Below, piece after piece: positions 7,708 to 15,916 of a stretch of DNA of 17,306 nt (position 1 is the first letter of the stretch; each line of letters begins with the position of its first letter). This DNA is from CAIXTV01 sp964543995 (GTDB lineage Bacteria > Bacteroidota > Bacteroidia > Bacteroidales > CAIXTV01): positions 1 through 17,306 of the forward strand of contig CAZJBB010000046.1 of the NCBI GenBank assembly GCA_964543995.1, given 5' to 3'. The notes beneath the pieces are model-generated. The model was not told where the DNA came from. It saw nothing but the letters and a program-made list of their open reading frames with translations, and ran no database searches. A program made the translations under genes and the position numbers.

Positions 7708-8331
7708 ATGTCAGATAAAAGACTCATCATTGGTATTGCCGGAGGTTCTGGTTGTGGAAAATCCACAGTGGTTGACCGAATTAAAAAGAAACTTCCTAAA
7801 CATTCGGTGACCATACTGCCACAGGATGCATATTATAAAGACCATGGACACTCTTCGCCTGAAGATAGAGCAAAGATTAATTTCGATCATCCGTCTTCCA
7901 TTGAATTTAATTTGCTGGTTAAGCATATAGAAATGCTTAGGGAAGGCGAACCTATTAACTTGCCTATTTATTCTTACCTCACTTGTGCACGTTCTAAAGA
8001 GACCATCCCCACGGAAGCAAGAAGTGTCATTATTGTTGAAGGCATTTTAATTTTAACCAACCCCAGAGTCAGAGAACGATTGGATATTAAAGTGTTTGTA
8101 GATGCCGATCCTGACGACAGACTGATGAGAATTATTCATCGTGATATAGAACAAAGAGGAAGGTCGTTTCAGCAAGTACTTCAACATTACGAGAAGTATG
8201 TGAAACCCATGCACCTTCAATTTATTGAGCCATCCAAAAGATATGCCGATATTATTGTGCCCCAAGGAGGTGCAAATCATGTGGGCATTGACATTCTAAC
8301 CTCAAGAATCAAGCAAAACCTTGACTTGTAA
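7708..8331 (+). CDS. udk: Uridine/cytidine kinase
   Basis: A 207-residue cytoplasmic P-loop kinase that phosphorylates uridine (and cytidine) to the monophosphate in pyrimidine salvage. The start is followed by LIIGIAGGSGCGKST, with the Walker A loop GGSGCGKS at 12-19. Further family features are ILPQDAYYKDH (about 36-46), NFDHPSSIEFNLL (acceptor nucleoside side), IIVEGIL (Walker B strand) and FVDADPDDRLMRIIHRD, ahead of the lid segment with RDIEQRGRS. The length matches the bacterial family. The ATG at 7708 gives the standard N-terminus. Its stop codon overlaps the start of aat as TAATG, so the two are translationally linked. Confidence 0.96.
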   Translation: MSDKRLIIGIAGGSGCGKSTVVDRIKKKLPKHSVTILPQDAYYKDHGHSSPEDRAKINFDHPSSIEFNLLVKHIEMLREGEPINLPIYSYLTCARSKETIPTEARSVIIVEGILILTNPRVRERLDIKVFVDADPDDRLMRIIHRDIEQRGRSFQQVLQHYEKYVKPMHLQFIEPSKRYADIIVPQGGANHVGIDILTSRIKQNLDL

Positions 8332-9011
8332 TGCCCTTTTGGTTAGAAAACAAGTCTTGTCATTTTCCGAATCCTAATTTTTCTGATGAAGATGGTTTAT
8401 TGGCTGTAGGTGGTGATTTAACCCCTAAACGATTATTAAGAGCCTATGCATCTGGAATATTCCCTTGGTATGATGAAATCAACCTCAAGTTGTGGTGGTC
8501 TCCAAATCCCAGAATGATGCTCCTTCCAAGTGAAGCTCATTTCTCAAAAAGCATGAATAGGATTTTAAAAAGTGGCGTTTTTCAAACTAAAATGGATACA
8601 GCTTTTGAGAAAGTCATTAGGAACTGCGCTGAAGTTTCACGAGAGGACCAAAATGGGACCTGGATTAATAATGAAATACAGGAAGCTTATTTGAAAATGC
8701 ATTTATTGGGATATGCCCATTCCGTGGAAGTATATGAAAATCAAAATCTAGTAGGAGGACTGTATGGTCTTTCCTTCGGAAAAGCATTTTTTGGTGAATC
8801 CATGTTTCATCTGAAACCAAATGCTTCAAAAGTAGCATTATTTCATTTGGTGGAATTCGCCAAAACGAATGGGTTTTTATTCATTGATGCTCAGGTACAT
8901 ACAGATCACCTGACAACTTTAGGCGCAAGAGGTGTGGATCGTGAAGATTTTCTTTTAATGCTGAAAAAAGCATTAAGAAGTAAAACTTTAAGAGGGAATT
9001 GGGGGCATTAA
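8331..9011 (+). CDS. aat: Leucyl/phenylalanyl-tRNA-protein transferase
   Basis: A 226-residue cytoplasmic enzyme that moves Leu or Phe from aminoacyl-tRNA to N-terminal Arg or Lys of proteins, marking them for ClpS/ClpAP-type degradation (bacterial N-end rule). The full signature set is present: GLLAVGGDLTPKRLL (22-36), GIFPWY (42-47), WWSPNPR (55-61), GTWI (109-112), HSVEVY (130-135), GGLYG (142-146), FFGESMF (153-159), DAQ (186-188) and LGARG (197-201). Length is typical. The start ATG overlaps the udk stop by one base, and no alternative start would include the conserved FW(L) N-terminus. Expression probably depends on the udk promoter. Confidence 0.97.
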   Translation: MPFWLENKSCHFPNPNFSDEDGLLAVGGDLTPKRLLRAYASGIFPWYDEINLKLWWSPNPRMMLLPSEAHFSKSMNRILKSGVFQTKMDTAFEKVIRNCAEVSREDQNGTWINNEIQEAYLKMHLLGYAHSVEVYENQNLVGGLYGLSFGKAFFGESMFHLKPNASKVALFHLVEFAKTNGFLFIDAQVHTDHLTTLGARGVDREDFLLMLKKALRSKTLRGNWGH

Positions 9012-9016
9012 AGCCT

Positions 9017-9040
9017 ATAATATTGATGAAAAAATATTAT
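9017..9040. repeat. AT-only inverted repeat after aat
   Basis: ATAATATT (9017-9024) and AATATTAT (9033-9040) form a perfect 8-base inverted repeat with an 8-base loop in the 58-base gap between aat and the next gene. Its right arm overlaps TATCTTTA (9038-9045), one mismatch from the -7 consensus, but no TTG lies at a suitable distance. It may be an operator or a weak hairpin; there is no T tract for a terminator. Confidence 0.35.
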
Positions 9041-9069
9041 CTTTACCCCTCAATTCACAACCTTTTGTA

Positions 9070-12000
9070 GTGAAAAAAACATATCGGAAAATTATTATTT
9101 TTCTTGCGGTAATAACGCTCTTCACTATAAGCCAAAAAACTGAAGCACAGTTTTACAATGGCATACAAATGTCATTTGGGAAAAATAGGGTGCAATTTAA
9201 AAACAATTTTTGGACTTACTACCGTTTCGATAAGTTCGATGTTTATTTCTACACCGGAGGTAAACCATTAGCCGGTTTTACTGCAAAATATGCTTCCGAA
9301 CATTTGAAAGAAATTGAGGATTTACTTGATTTTCAGGCAAAAGACAAAATTCAATTTATTGTTTATAAAACGCTTTCTGATCTCAAGCAAACCAATATTG
9401 GGCTCTTGAGTGATGAGCAATATAATGTGGGTGGAATAACCCATATTTTGGAGAATAAAGTTTTTATTTATTACGATGGGGAACTGAAGCATTTTGAGCA
9501 ACAAATCAGAGCCGGACTTACAAAAGTGATGCTTAATCAATTAATTTATGGGGCATCAATCGCAACAAAAATTAAAAATAATGCCATTATCAATATCCCC
9601 AATTGGTGGATAGATGGATTAACTGCCTATATATCAGAAGGGTGGAATACGCATTTAGAACATAAAGTTAAAAATGCCATCGAAAGCGGGAAGTTTCAAA
9701 AATTCAACCATTTAAATGAGGAAGATGCCGTTTTAGCCGGACATTCGATATGGAAATACATCAATGACGTTTACGGAGAAAAGACCATTTCTAATCTTGT
9801 GTATATGACCAAAGTAAGTCGAAATATCGAAAGCGGATATTTATACGTACTTGGATTGACTTTTAAAACGCTGATTGCTAATTGGTTGGATTACTACTCT
9901 CAAAAGTTTCAAAATTATCCGGGCGATACCACGGCAATCAACTCCATGTCGGTATTTAAAACCAAGAAAAATTTAGAGTGGGTTTATAGCAATCTTAAGT
10001 TAAGTCCTGATGGAAAAATGTTGGCTTATACGACCAACCAAATGGGCAAGCATAAAATTTGGGTATATCAATTCGACAGTAATAAAAAGAAACGAATTTA
10101 TAAAAAAGGACAAAGCCTGGAAGAGAAGATCGATTATTCTTATCCGGTTTTAGCTTGGCACCCAGCCGGAAATATGGTTGCCTATGCAACTGAAGAAAAA
10201 GGGAATGTTTACCTCTATTTTTATGATGTCATTACCCATAAAAAAGAAAGATATATTCTAGAGTATTTCGATAAGGTATTGGATTTGTCTTTTTCTCAGG
10301 ATGCGAAAAACATTGCCATGTCAGTCGACATCAAAGGTCAAACGGATATTGTTGTTTATAATCTGGCTTCCAGGACTTATTTCCCTGTGACCAATGATGT
10401 TTACGATGATTTAAATCCCCGTTTTATCAATAACTCAAAAGACATTGTATTTTCTTCCAATCGTATCAATGATACCATAAAAAAGCAGGAAGGATATTCC
10501 GGGCAAACACTTTCAAAGTATCATGATATTTTCCTTTATCACTTTTCGGAAAAAAGCAATGTTTTGATAAACTTAACAAAGACACCAGCCATTGACGAAA
10601 CACATCCATTAAGCATTGCTTTTAATAAAATTTGCTTTTTAAGTAATAAGTCAGGAATTTACAATCGATATTTTGCCAAAATTGATAGTACCATCAGTTC
10701 TGTTGATACAATTACCCATTACCGTTATACAGCCAATAGCTTCCCTATTACGGATTATACCACCGACATTGAAGAACATGATGTTTCCTTAAATTCAAAT
10801 AAATGGATACAACTGCTTAATACAGGAAAGAGAACCAAAGTGTTTTTCAAAGAAGAATCATTAAAAAAACCTTCAGAAGTTAAAGTAAACAATACTCCTT
10901 ATGCTATTCAAGTTGCACAAACAGTGGAAAGCAGTAAATCCGATTCTTTAAAAGCCATTCCCAAAACACTTAAAAAACCGAGAAAACAACTCGTAAATGT
11001 CAAAGTAAGTGATGTCTTTCCCAAAAGTGATACCAGTCATGTGGACATCAATAATTATTCTTTTAATAAGCAAGCGGTTATTTATTTGGGCATGGCAAAA
11101 GACACGATTGCTGATAGCATTAAAGGTTTTGTTTTACCAAAGCAACGCAATTACGATGTTCAATATTCAATAAACCAATTGGTTACCCAAGTGGATTTTA
11201 GTTTTTTAAATACAGGTTATCAGCAATTTACAGGCGGAGGGAGCCCCATTTATCTGAACCCCGGCTTTAATGCACTAATTATGGTTGGAGTAAACGATTT
11301 ATTGGAAGATTACCGTATGATTGGAGGGGTAAGATTGTCGCCTACATTTGACGAAAATGAATATATGTTCAGCTTCGAAAATCTTAAAAATCGAACCGAT
11401 AAGCAATGGGTTTTTCATCGTCAAACTCAAAAATATTATTCAGATTATTTTGCTTTAAAACAAATTTCTACTTCGCTGCACTATATTTTAAAGTATCCTT
11501 TTAACGAAGTATTTGCGGTTAAGTGCTCAGGATCATATCGTTACGATCAAATGAACTTTTTGTCTACCGATATGATAAACCTTCAGAGAAAAGGGTACAC
11601 CAATAATTGGGTAGGACTCAAAGGGGAGTTTATTTTTGATAACACCCGATATAAAGCCCTAAATATTTATTACGGAACCCGTTGGAAAGTATTTGGAGAA
11701 TATTATCAAACCTTGGAAAAAAACAACAATCTTATTGTTTTTGGCTTTGATTATCGAAATTACAAGAAGATTTCTAAGCTGTTTATTTGGGCCAACCGAA
11801 TTGCCGGAAGCATGTCGCTGGGAAACAATAAATTAATATATTATATGGGAGGGGTAGATAATTGGTTATTTCCTACTTTCGATACCATCACTCCCATCGA
11901 CTATACTCAAAGCTATGCCTACCAAACCCTGGCAACCAATATGCGAGGATTTCAACAAAACATTCGAAATGGTAGCACATTTGCCGTCATTAACAGCGAG

Positions 12001-12333
12001 TTACGTTTCCCTGTTTTTAAATATTTTATTGAGCACCCCATGCGCTCCGAATTTCTCAACAATTTTCAAATTGTGGGTTTTGGTGACGTAGGTTCCGCTT
12101 GGAATGGATGGGATCCCTATTCAGAAAAAAATGCTTTATATACCTGGAATATTCAACAAGGACCATTTAACATTACGGTGCATAATCAGGTTGAACCCAT
12201 TGTTGGTGGTTTTGGTTTTGGGTTGAGATCCAAGTTATTAGGATATTTTATGCGTGCCGATTATGCCTGGGGTGTTGAAAACTATCATATCAACAAACCC
12301 GTATTTTATTTATCACTAAGCCTTGATTTTTAA
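9070..12333 (+). CDS. Outer-membrane fusion: degenerate peptidase MA-like domain, TolB-like propeller, Omp85-like barrel
   Basis: A 1087-residue exported protein of three recognisable parts. A signal peptide (KK...IIIFLAVITLF, likely cut after A26) is followed by a domain (about 45-280) resembling gluzincin 'peptidase MA' proteins: PNWWIDGLTAY (177-187) aligns with the usual PxWLxEGLAxY, but the place of HExxH holds RAGLTKVM (147-154), so zinc chemistry appears lost. Residues about 300-540 contain roughly five TolB/PD40-type blades, e.g. LSPDGKMLAYTT (311-322) and LAWHPAGNMVAYAT (361-374). A linker leads to a beta-barrel ending in a C-terminal Phe, with MRGF (958-961), ELRFPVF (977-983) and FGDVGSAW (1004-1011), which match Omp85/BamA barrel motifs. 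It probably sits in the outer membrane with its domains in the periplasm. Start is GTG at 9070. Function unknown; related proteins are often labelled TolB-like. Confidence 0.8.
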   Translation: MKKTYRKIIIFLAVITLFTISQKTEAQFYNGIQMSFGKNRVQFKNNFWTYYRFDKFDVYFYTGGKPLAGFTAKYASEHLKEIEDLLDFQAKDKIQFIVYKTLSDLKQTNIGLLSDEQYNVGGITHILENKVFIYYDGELKHFEQQIRAGLTKVMLNQLIYGASIATKIKNNAIINIPNWWIDGLTAYISEGWNTHLEHKVKNAIESGKFQKFNHLNEEDAVLAGHSIWKYINDVYGEKTISNLVYMTKVSRNIESGYLYVLGLTFKTLIANWLDYYSQKFQNYPGDTTAINSMSVFKTKKNLEWVYSNLKLSPDGKMLAYTTNQMGKHKIWVYQFDSNKKKRIYKKGQSLEEKIDYSYPVLAWHPAGNMVAYATEEKGNVYLYFYDVITHKKERYILEYFDKVLDLSFSQDAKNIAMSVDIKGQTDIVVYNLASRTYFPVTNDVYDDLNPRFINNSKDIVFSSNRINDTIKKQEGYSGQTLSKYHDIFLYHFSEKSNVLINLTKTPAIDETHPLSIAFNKICFLSNKSGIYNRYFAKIDSTISSVDTITHYRYTANSFPITDYTTDIEEHDVSLNSNKWIQLLNTGKRTKVFFKEESLKKPSEVKVNNTPYAIQVAQTVESSKSDSLKAIPKTLKKPRKQLVNVKVSDVFPKSDTSHVDINNYSFNKQAVIYLGMAKDTIADSIKGFVLPKQRNYDVQYSINQLVTQVDFSFLNTGYQQFTGGGSPIYLNPGFNALIMVGVNDLLEDYRMIGGVRLSPTFDENEYMFSFENLKNRTDKQWVFHRQTQKYYSDYFALKQISTSLHYILKYPFNEVFAVKCSGSYRYDQMNFLSTDMINLQRKGYTNNWVGLKGEFIFDNTRYKALNIYYGTRWKVFGEYYQTLEKNNNLIVFGFDYRNYKKISKLFIWANRIAGSMSLGNNKLIYYMGGVDNWLFPTFDTITPIDYTQSYAYQTLATNMRGFQQNIRNGSTFAVINSELRFPVFKYFIEHPMRSEFLNNFQIVGFGDVGSAWNGWDPYSEKNALYTWNIQQGPFNITVHNQVEPIVGGFGFGLRSKLLGYFMRADYAWGVENYHINKPVFYLSLSLDF

Positions 12334-12776
12334 TGACCCTTGAAAATAACGAACTCGATTCCCGAATCATAAAGTTTATTCAACAGCATCACTTATTAAC
12401 ATTGGCCACGGTGAGTAATAATATCCCATGGTGTGCCAGTTGTTTTTATGCATTTGACAAAGAAAAACAACAATTTATTATCACCTCCGATTTAGAAACG
12501 CGCCATGCAAAAGAAGCCATAGAACAACCGCTTGTTTCAGGAACCATTGCACTCGAAACATCAATAATAGGAAAGATAAGGGGAATTCAGTTTTCAGGAA
12601 TGATTATTCAACCAATTAAAAAGGAGCAGTCGTCTTCCCAAATTCACTATTTAAAGAGGTTTCCTTATGCTGCATTAATGAAAACCCATCTCTGGGTAAT
12701 AGATATACAATACTTAAAATTCACCGACAATCGTTTGGGTTTTGGAAAAAAAATAATCTGGCATAAAAGTACCTAA
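12333..12776 (+). CDS. yhbP: YhbP/UPF0306 family protein (pyridoxamine 5'-phosphate oxidase-like fold)
   Basis: A 147-residue cytoplasmic protein of the same length as E. coli YhbP as I remember it. Shared points are an N-terminal helix then LLTLATVSNNIPWCASCFYAFD (20-41), TRHA (57-60), IRGIQFSGMI (88-97), KRFPYA (113-118) and the strongly conserved C-terminal KFTDNRLGFGKKIIW (129-143). The fold is the split barrel of flavin-binding PNP-oxidase-like proteins; the biochemical role of the family is not established, so no reaction is assigned. Its ATG overlaps the stop of the barrel-protein gene (TAATG), so it is probably the last gene of the udk run. No hairpin terminator follows the stop. Confidence 0.85.
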   Translation: MTLENNELDSRIIKFIQQHHLLTLATVSNNIPWCASCFYAFDKEKQQFIITSDLETRHAKEAIEQPLVSGTIALETSIIGKIRGIQFSGMIIQPIKKEQSSSQIHYLKRFPYAALMKTHLWVIDIQYLKFTDNRLGFGKKIIWHKST

Positions 12777-12811
12777 TTTGGGTTTGAAATAAATAAAAAA
12801 TCAGTGAACAG

Positions 12812-12827
12812 CCTTATTCAAATAAGG
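12812..12827. repeat. Small palindrome after yhbP
   Basis: CCTTATTCAAATAAGG is an inverted repeat with 7-base arms around CA. It could end yhbP transcripts or bind a regulator of nrdJ, but no T run follows it, so it is not called as a terminator. Confidence 0.3.
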
Positions 12828-12862
12828 TCAGTTACTTACAAAAAACCTGTTAATAATTCAAT

Positions 12863-12892
12863 TTGCAGGATTCCATGACCTGTAGTACTTTG
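12863..12892 (+). promoter_or_regulatory. Possible nrdJ promoter
   Basis: TTG at 12863-12865 is followed after 19 bases by GTACTTTG (12885-12892), which keeps the TTTG core but has the TA one base out of register with TAnnTTTG. Transcription from here would begin near 12899 and give a leader of about 79 bases that contains the hairpins at 12902-12942. Confidence 0.4.
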
Positions 12893-12901
12893 GCTAACTT
12901 T

Positions 12902-12942
12902 TAAACCGAAAACCGTTTTCTCGGTTTAGATTACTGTAAACC
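12902..12942 (+). promoter_or_regulatory. Overlapping, mutually exclusive hairpins in the nrdJ leader
   Basis: TAAACCGA (12902-12909) pairs perfectly with TCGGTTTA (12921-12928); inside, AAAC/GTTT can extend the stem. The same GGTTTA (12923-12928) can instead pair with TAAACC at 12937-12942. The middle strand therefore has two possible partners, the layout of a switch or attenuator, ending 35 bases before the nrdJ ATG. There is no B12 riboswitch consensus. Confidence 0.4.
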
Positions 12943-12977
12943 AATTAAGTATAAAATTTTACAATTCCACGGTTATT

Positions 12978-15683
12978 ATGGAAGAAAATAAAGTATCTGT
13001 TGTAAACGATTCATTTATAGAGAAAAAAGAGTTGTTTGATGGTCTTTTAGAAAAACGAATCCGACCTGAATTGGAAGCAAATGAGACTCCTCAACCCGAA
13101 ATGAAAGAAAGCAACCCTACTCCAACAACTAATTTTAACACTTCCTCTGTTTTACAGCCAACTCCCATTCCTTACGATGAAGTAATGCACTACGCTACTG
13201 AATATTTCAAAGGAGATACTCTTGCTGCCAGTGTTTGGATTAATAAGTATGCCTTAAAAGATAGCTTTGGGAATATTTATGAAAGAACTCCTGATGATAT
13301 GCACAGGCGTATTGCAAAAGAATTTGCACGAATTGAGAGCAAATATCCAAACTCGATTTCGGAAGAAGAAATTTATAGCTTGCTGAAAGATTTTAAATAC
13401 ATCATTCCCCAAGGAAGCCCCATGGCCGGTATTGGAAACGATTTTCAAATTGCGTCCCTTTCCAATTGCTTTGTAATAGGAAACGCCGGAAACTCTGATT
13501 CTTATGGTGGTATCATGAAGATAGACCAAGAACAAGTACAACTGATGAAACGACGTGGAGGAGTAGGGCATGATTTATCACACATTCGTCCAAAAGGAAG
13601 CCAAGTTAAAAACAGTGCACTTACTTCCACTGGAATTGTTCCTTTTATGGAACGGTATTCCAATTCTACTCGCGAAGTAGCTCAAGATGGAAGAAGGGGG
13701 GCTTTGATGCTCAGTATTTCAATAAAACATCCTGATTCAGAAAACTTTATTGATGCTAAACTCGAAGAAGGCAAGGTTACCGGAGCCAATGTTTCCGTGA
13801 AAATCGACCACGATTTCATGAAAGCCGTAGTCAATAAGCAGACCTATACCCAACAATACCCTATTGATTCAAAAGATCCAAAATTCACCAAAGAAATTGA
13901 CGCCCGGAAATTATGGGAAAAAATTATTCATAATGCTTGGCAATCTGCTGAACCGGGAATACTCTTTTGGGATACCATTATTAATGAATCGGTTCCGGAT
14001 TGTTATGCCGACTTAGGATTTAAAACCGTTTCTACCAACCCTTGTGGCGAAATTCCATTGTGTGTATATGATAGTTGTCGTTTATTGGCTATCAATTTAT
14101 ATAGTTATGTGGATAAGCCTTTTACAAAAGAAGCTACCTTCAACTCCGATTTATTTGTAAAGCATGTACATCAAGGACAACGTCTTATGGACGACCTCAT
14201 TGATTTGGAAATAGAGAAAATTGATAAAATTCTCGAAAAAATAGAAGCAGACCCTGAAGATGGTGAACTCAAGAGAACCGAAAAAAACCTTTGGTTGAAT
14301 ATTCGGAAAAAAAGTTTAGATGGAAGAAGAACCGGCTTTGGAATCACTGCCGAAGGAGATATGCTGGCTGCTTTAGGATGTCGATATGGATCAGATGCCG
14401 CTATTAATTTCTCGGTGGAAGTTCATAAACTGCTTGCCATTGAGGCTTATTCCGCTTCTGCTAATATGGCGAAAGAAAGAGGGAAATTCCCCATGTACGA
14501 CTCTGATAGAGAAAAAAACAACCCTTTTATTCAACGCATTAAAGCCAATGCTCCATTGGTGTATGAAAAAATGGAAAAATATGGTCGTAGAAATATTGCT
14601 TTATTAACCATTGCTCCCACTGGAAGCGTCAGTATCTGTTCTCAAACCTCCTCCGGAATTGAACCTGTTTTCATGGTCAGCTATAAACGCCGCCGAAAAG
14701 TGAATCCAAATGACCAAAACGTAAGGGTAGATTTCACTGACGAAGTTGGCGATTCATGGGAAGAATACCATGTTTTTCATCCTAAATTCCTCAAATGGTT
14801 AAAAATCAATAATTATAATGCCGAAGAGGTAAAGAAATATCCTGAAGATCGTTTAAACGAAATCATTGCCGTTTCTCCATACCATAAAGCAACCTCGAAT
14901 GATATCGACTGGGTTGCGAAAGTAAAAATGCAGGGAGCGGTTCAAAAATGGGTTGACCATTCTATCAGCGTTACTGTGAACGTTCCTAAAGACACCACTC
15001 ATGAAATGGTAAGTAACATTTACCAAACAGCTTGGGAAAGTGGTTGCAAAGGCGTTACCATCTATCGTGATGGTTCAAGATCCGGTGTTTTGGTTAGTAA
15101 TGATACAAAAGGCGATGATTCCAACGACTTTCAAGAAACCAAAGCACCTGCACGCCCAAGAAAATTAGAAGCCGATATCGTTCGTTTCCAAAACAATTAC
15201 GACAAATGGTTGGCTGTGGTGGGCTTGCTAGATGGAAAACCTTACGAAATATTTACCGGAAAAGCAGATAATTTCTTTTTACCTCCTTCAGTAACTAAAG
15301 GAACCGTAATAAAAAGTAAGGACGAAGGTGAGCGATCTCGCTACGACTTCCAATTCAAAGACAAAGACGGTTATAAAGTTACCATTGAAGGCTTGTCCCG
15401 TTCTTTCGATAAAGAATATTGGAATTATGCACGACTTATTTCAGGAATTTTACGCCATGGAATGCCACTGACTTATGTAATTGATTTAATCAGCAACTTA
15501 CGCTTGGATAACGATACCATCAGTACATGGAAAAATGGAGTGGTAAGAGCCCTGAAAAAATACATACCCGATGGAACTGTTGCCCCCGAAGAAGAATGCC
15601 CAAATTGCGGTGTAAAAGGAGGGTTGGTTTACAAAGAAGGTTGCCTTTGCTGCAATCATTGTGGATATTCTAAGTGTGGTTAA
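12978..15683 (+). CDS. nrdJ: Vitamin B12-dependent (class II) ribonucleotide reductase
   Basis: A 901-residue cytoplasmic enzyme that reduces ribonucleotides to deoxyribonucleotides with an adenosylcobalamin-generated thiyl radical, working with or without oxygen. The catalytic barrel shows SNCFV (C164, one redox-active Cys), the active-site loop NPCGE (354-358: N354, C356 radical site, E358), SC at 366-367 (second redox Cys, 11 residues after C356, as I recall for Thermotoga NrdJ) and APTGSVS (546-552). The C-terminus is a Cys-rich tail, CPNC (874-877), CLCC (889-892), C895 and SKC (C900), thought to bind zinc and re-reduce the active site. The first ~60 residues are low in conservation, and no ATP-cone is visible. 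Length fits the long class II form. It has its own leader and stands apart from the upstream run. No class I nrdAB gene is in this window. Confidence 0.95.
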   Translation: MEENKVSVVNDSFIEKKELFDGLLEKRIRPELEANETPQPEMKESNPTPTTNFNTSSVLQPTPIPYDEVMHYATEYFKGDTLAASVWINKYALKDSFGNIYERTPDDMHRRIAKEFARIESKYPNSISEEEIYSLLKDFKYIIPQGSPMAGIGNDFQIASLSNCFVIGNAGNSDSYGGIMKIDQEQVQLMKRRGGVGHDLSHIRPKGSQVKNSALTSTGIVPFMERYSNSTREVAQDGRRGALMLSISIKHPDSENFIDAKLEEGKVTGANVSVKIDHDFMKAVVNKQTYTQQYPIDSKDPKFTKEIDARKLWEKIIHNAWQSAEPGILFWDTIINESVPDCYADLGFKTVSTNPCGEIPLCVYDSCRLLAINLYSYVDKPFTKEATFNSDLFVKHVHQGQRLMDDLIDLEIEKIDKILEKIEADPEDGELKRTEKNLWLNIRKKSLDGRRTGFGITAEGDMLAALGCRYGSDAAINFSVEVHKLLAIEAYSASANMAKERGKFPMYDSDREKNNPFIQRIKANAPLVYEKMEKYGRRNIALLTIAPTGSVSICSQTSSGIEPVFMVSYKRRRKVNPNDQNVRVDFTDEVGDSWEEYHVFHPKFLKWLKINNYNAEEVKKYPEDRLNEIIAVSPYHKATSNDIDWVAKVKMQGAVQKWVDHSISVTVNVPKDTTHEMVSNIYQTAWESGCKGVTIYRDGSRSGVLVSNDTKGDDSNDFQETKAPARPRKLEADIVRFQNNYDKWLAVVGLLDGKPYEIFTGKADNFFLPPSVTKGTVIKSKDEGERSRYDFQFKDKDGYKVTIEGLSRSFDKEYWNYARLISGILRHGMPLTYVIDLISNLRLDNDTISTWKNGVVRALKKYIPDGTVAPEEECPNCGVKGGLVYKEGCLCCNHCGYSKCG

Positions 15684-15716
15684 ACATCCTTGGTGCTGCC
15701 TAAAAAAGGAATAATT

Positions 15717-15816
15717 GCGTCATTTCGAGTTTGGAACTACCGAAGCAATCTATTGTAGCCAAAGCCGTTAAAAAGCTTCCCGTACAGTCGGGATGAGTCA
15801 CTTTGTTACGAATGGC
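15717..15816. repeat. Degenerate dispersed intergenic repeat
   Basis: Between nrdJ and rnpB, GCGTCATTTCGAG then CGAAGCAATCTATTG (15741-15755), a TCCCG-TACAGT-CGGGA hairpin (15778-15793) and GTCACTTTGTTACGAATG (15797-15814) resemble the two arms of palindromic repeats I recall as common between genes in Bacteroidota (GTCATTTCGAGC...GAAATGAC type). The arms no longer pair well, so this would be a decayed copy. Apart from this and the rnpB promoter, nothing else is recognisable in 15684-15916. Confidence 0.45.
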
Positions 15817-15902
15817 TGGATATACCGCATTTTAGACAAGCTCAACGTCTACCTTATTTAAAAGAACTTTTTGTTTATCAGAAACAAGACTGGGGTTTTC
15901 CT

Positions 15903-15910
15903 TATCTTTG
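15903..15910 (+). promoter_or_regulatory. -7 box of the rnpB promoter
   Basis: TATCTTTG matches TAnnTTTG perfectly. The base seven positions after it, A15917, is exactly where the long P1 helix of the RNA begins, so box and predicted 5' end confirm each other. No TTG lies at the usual distance upstream. Confidence 0.7.
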
Positions 15911-15916
15911 CTGTCG

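Noticed and set aside
9070..12333. Calling the barrel-fusion protein TolB
   Set aside because: Only the middle third resembles TolB; the protein is more than twice TolB's length and ends in an outer-membrane barrel, and no tolQRA or pal genes are nearby.
12777..12977. Cobalamin riboswitch upstream of nrdJ
   Set aside because: CAGGATTCCATGACCTG at 12866-12882 recalls the B12 box, but the spacing is wrong and there is no room or pairing for the remaining helices. B12-dependent enzymes are also not usual targets.
13254..13571. A 105-codon minus-strand frame within nrdJ
   Set aside because: It is antisense to conserved catalytic-domain sequence, with no recognisable product.
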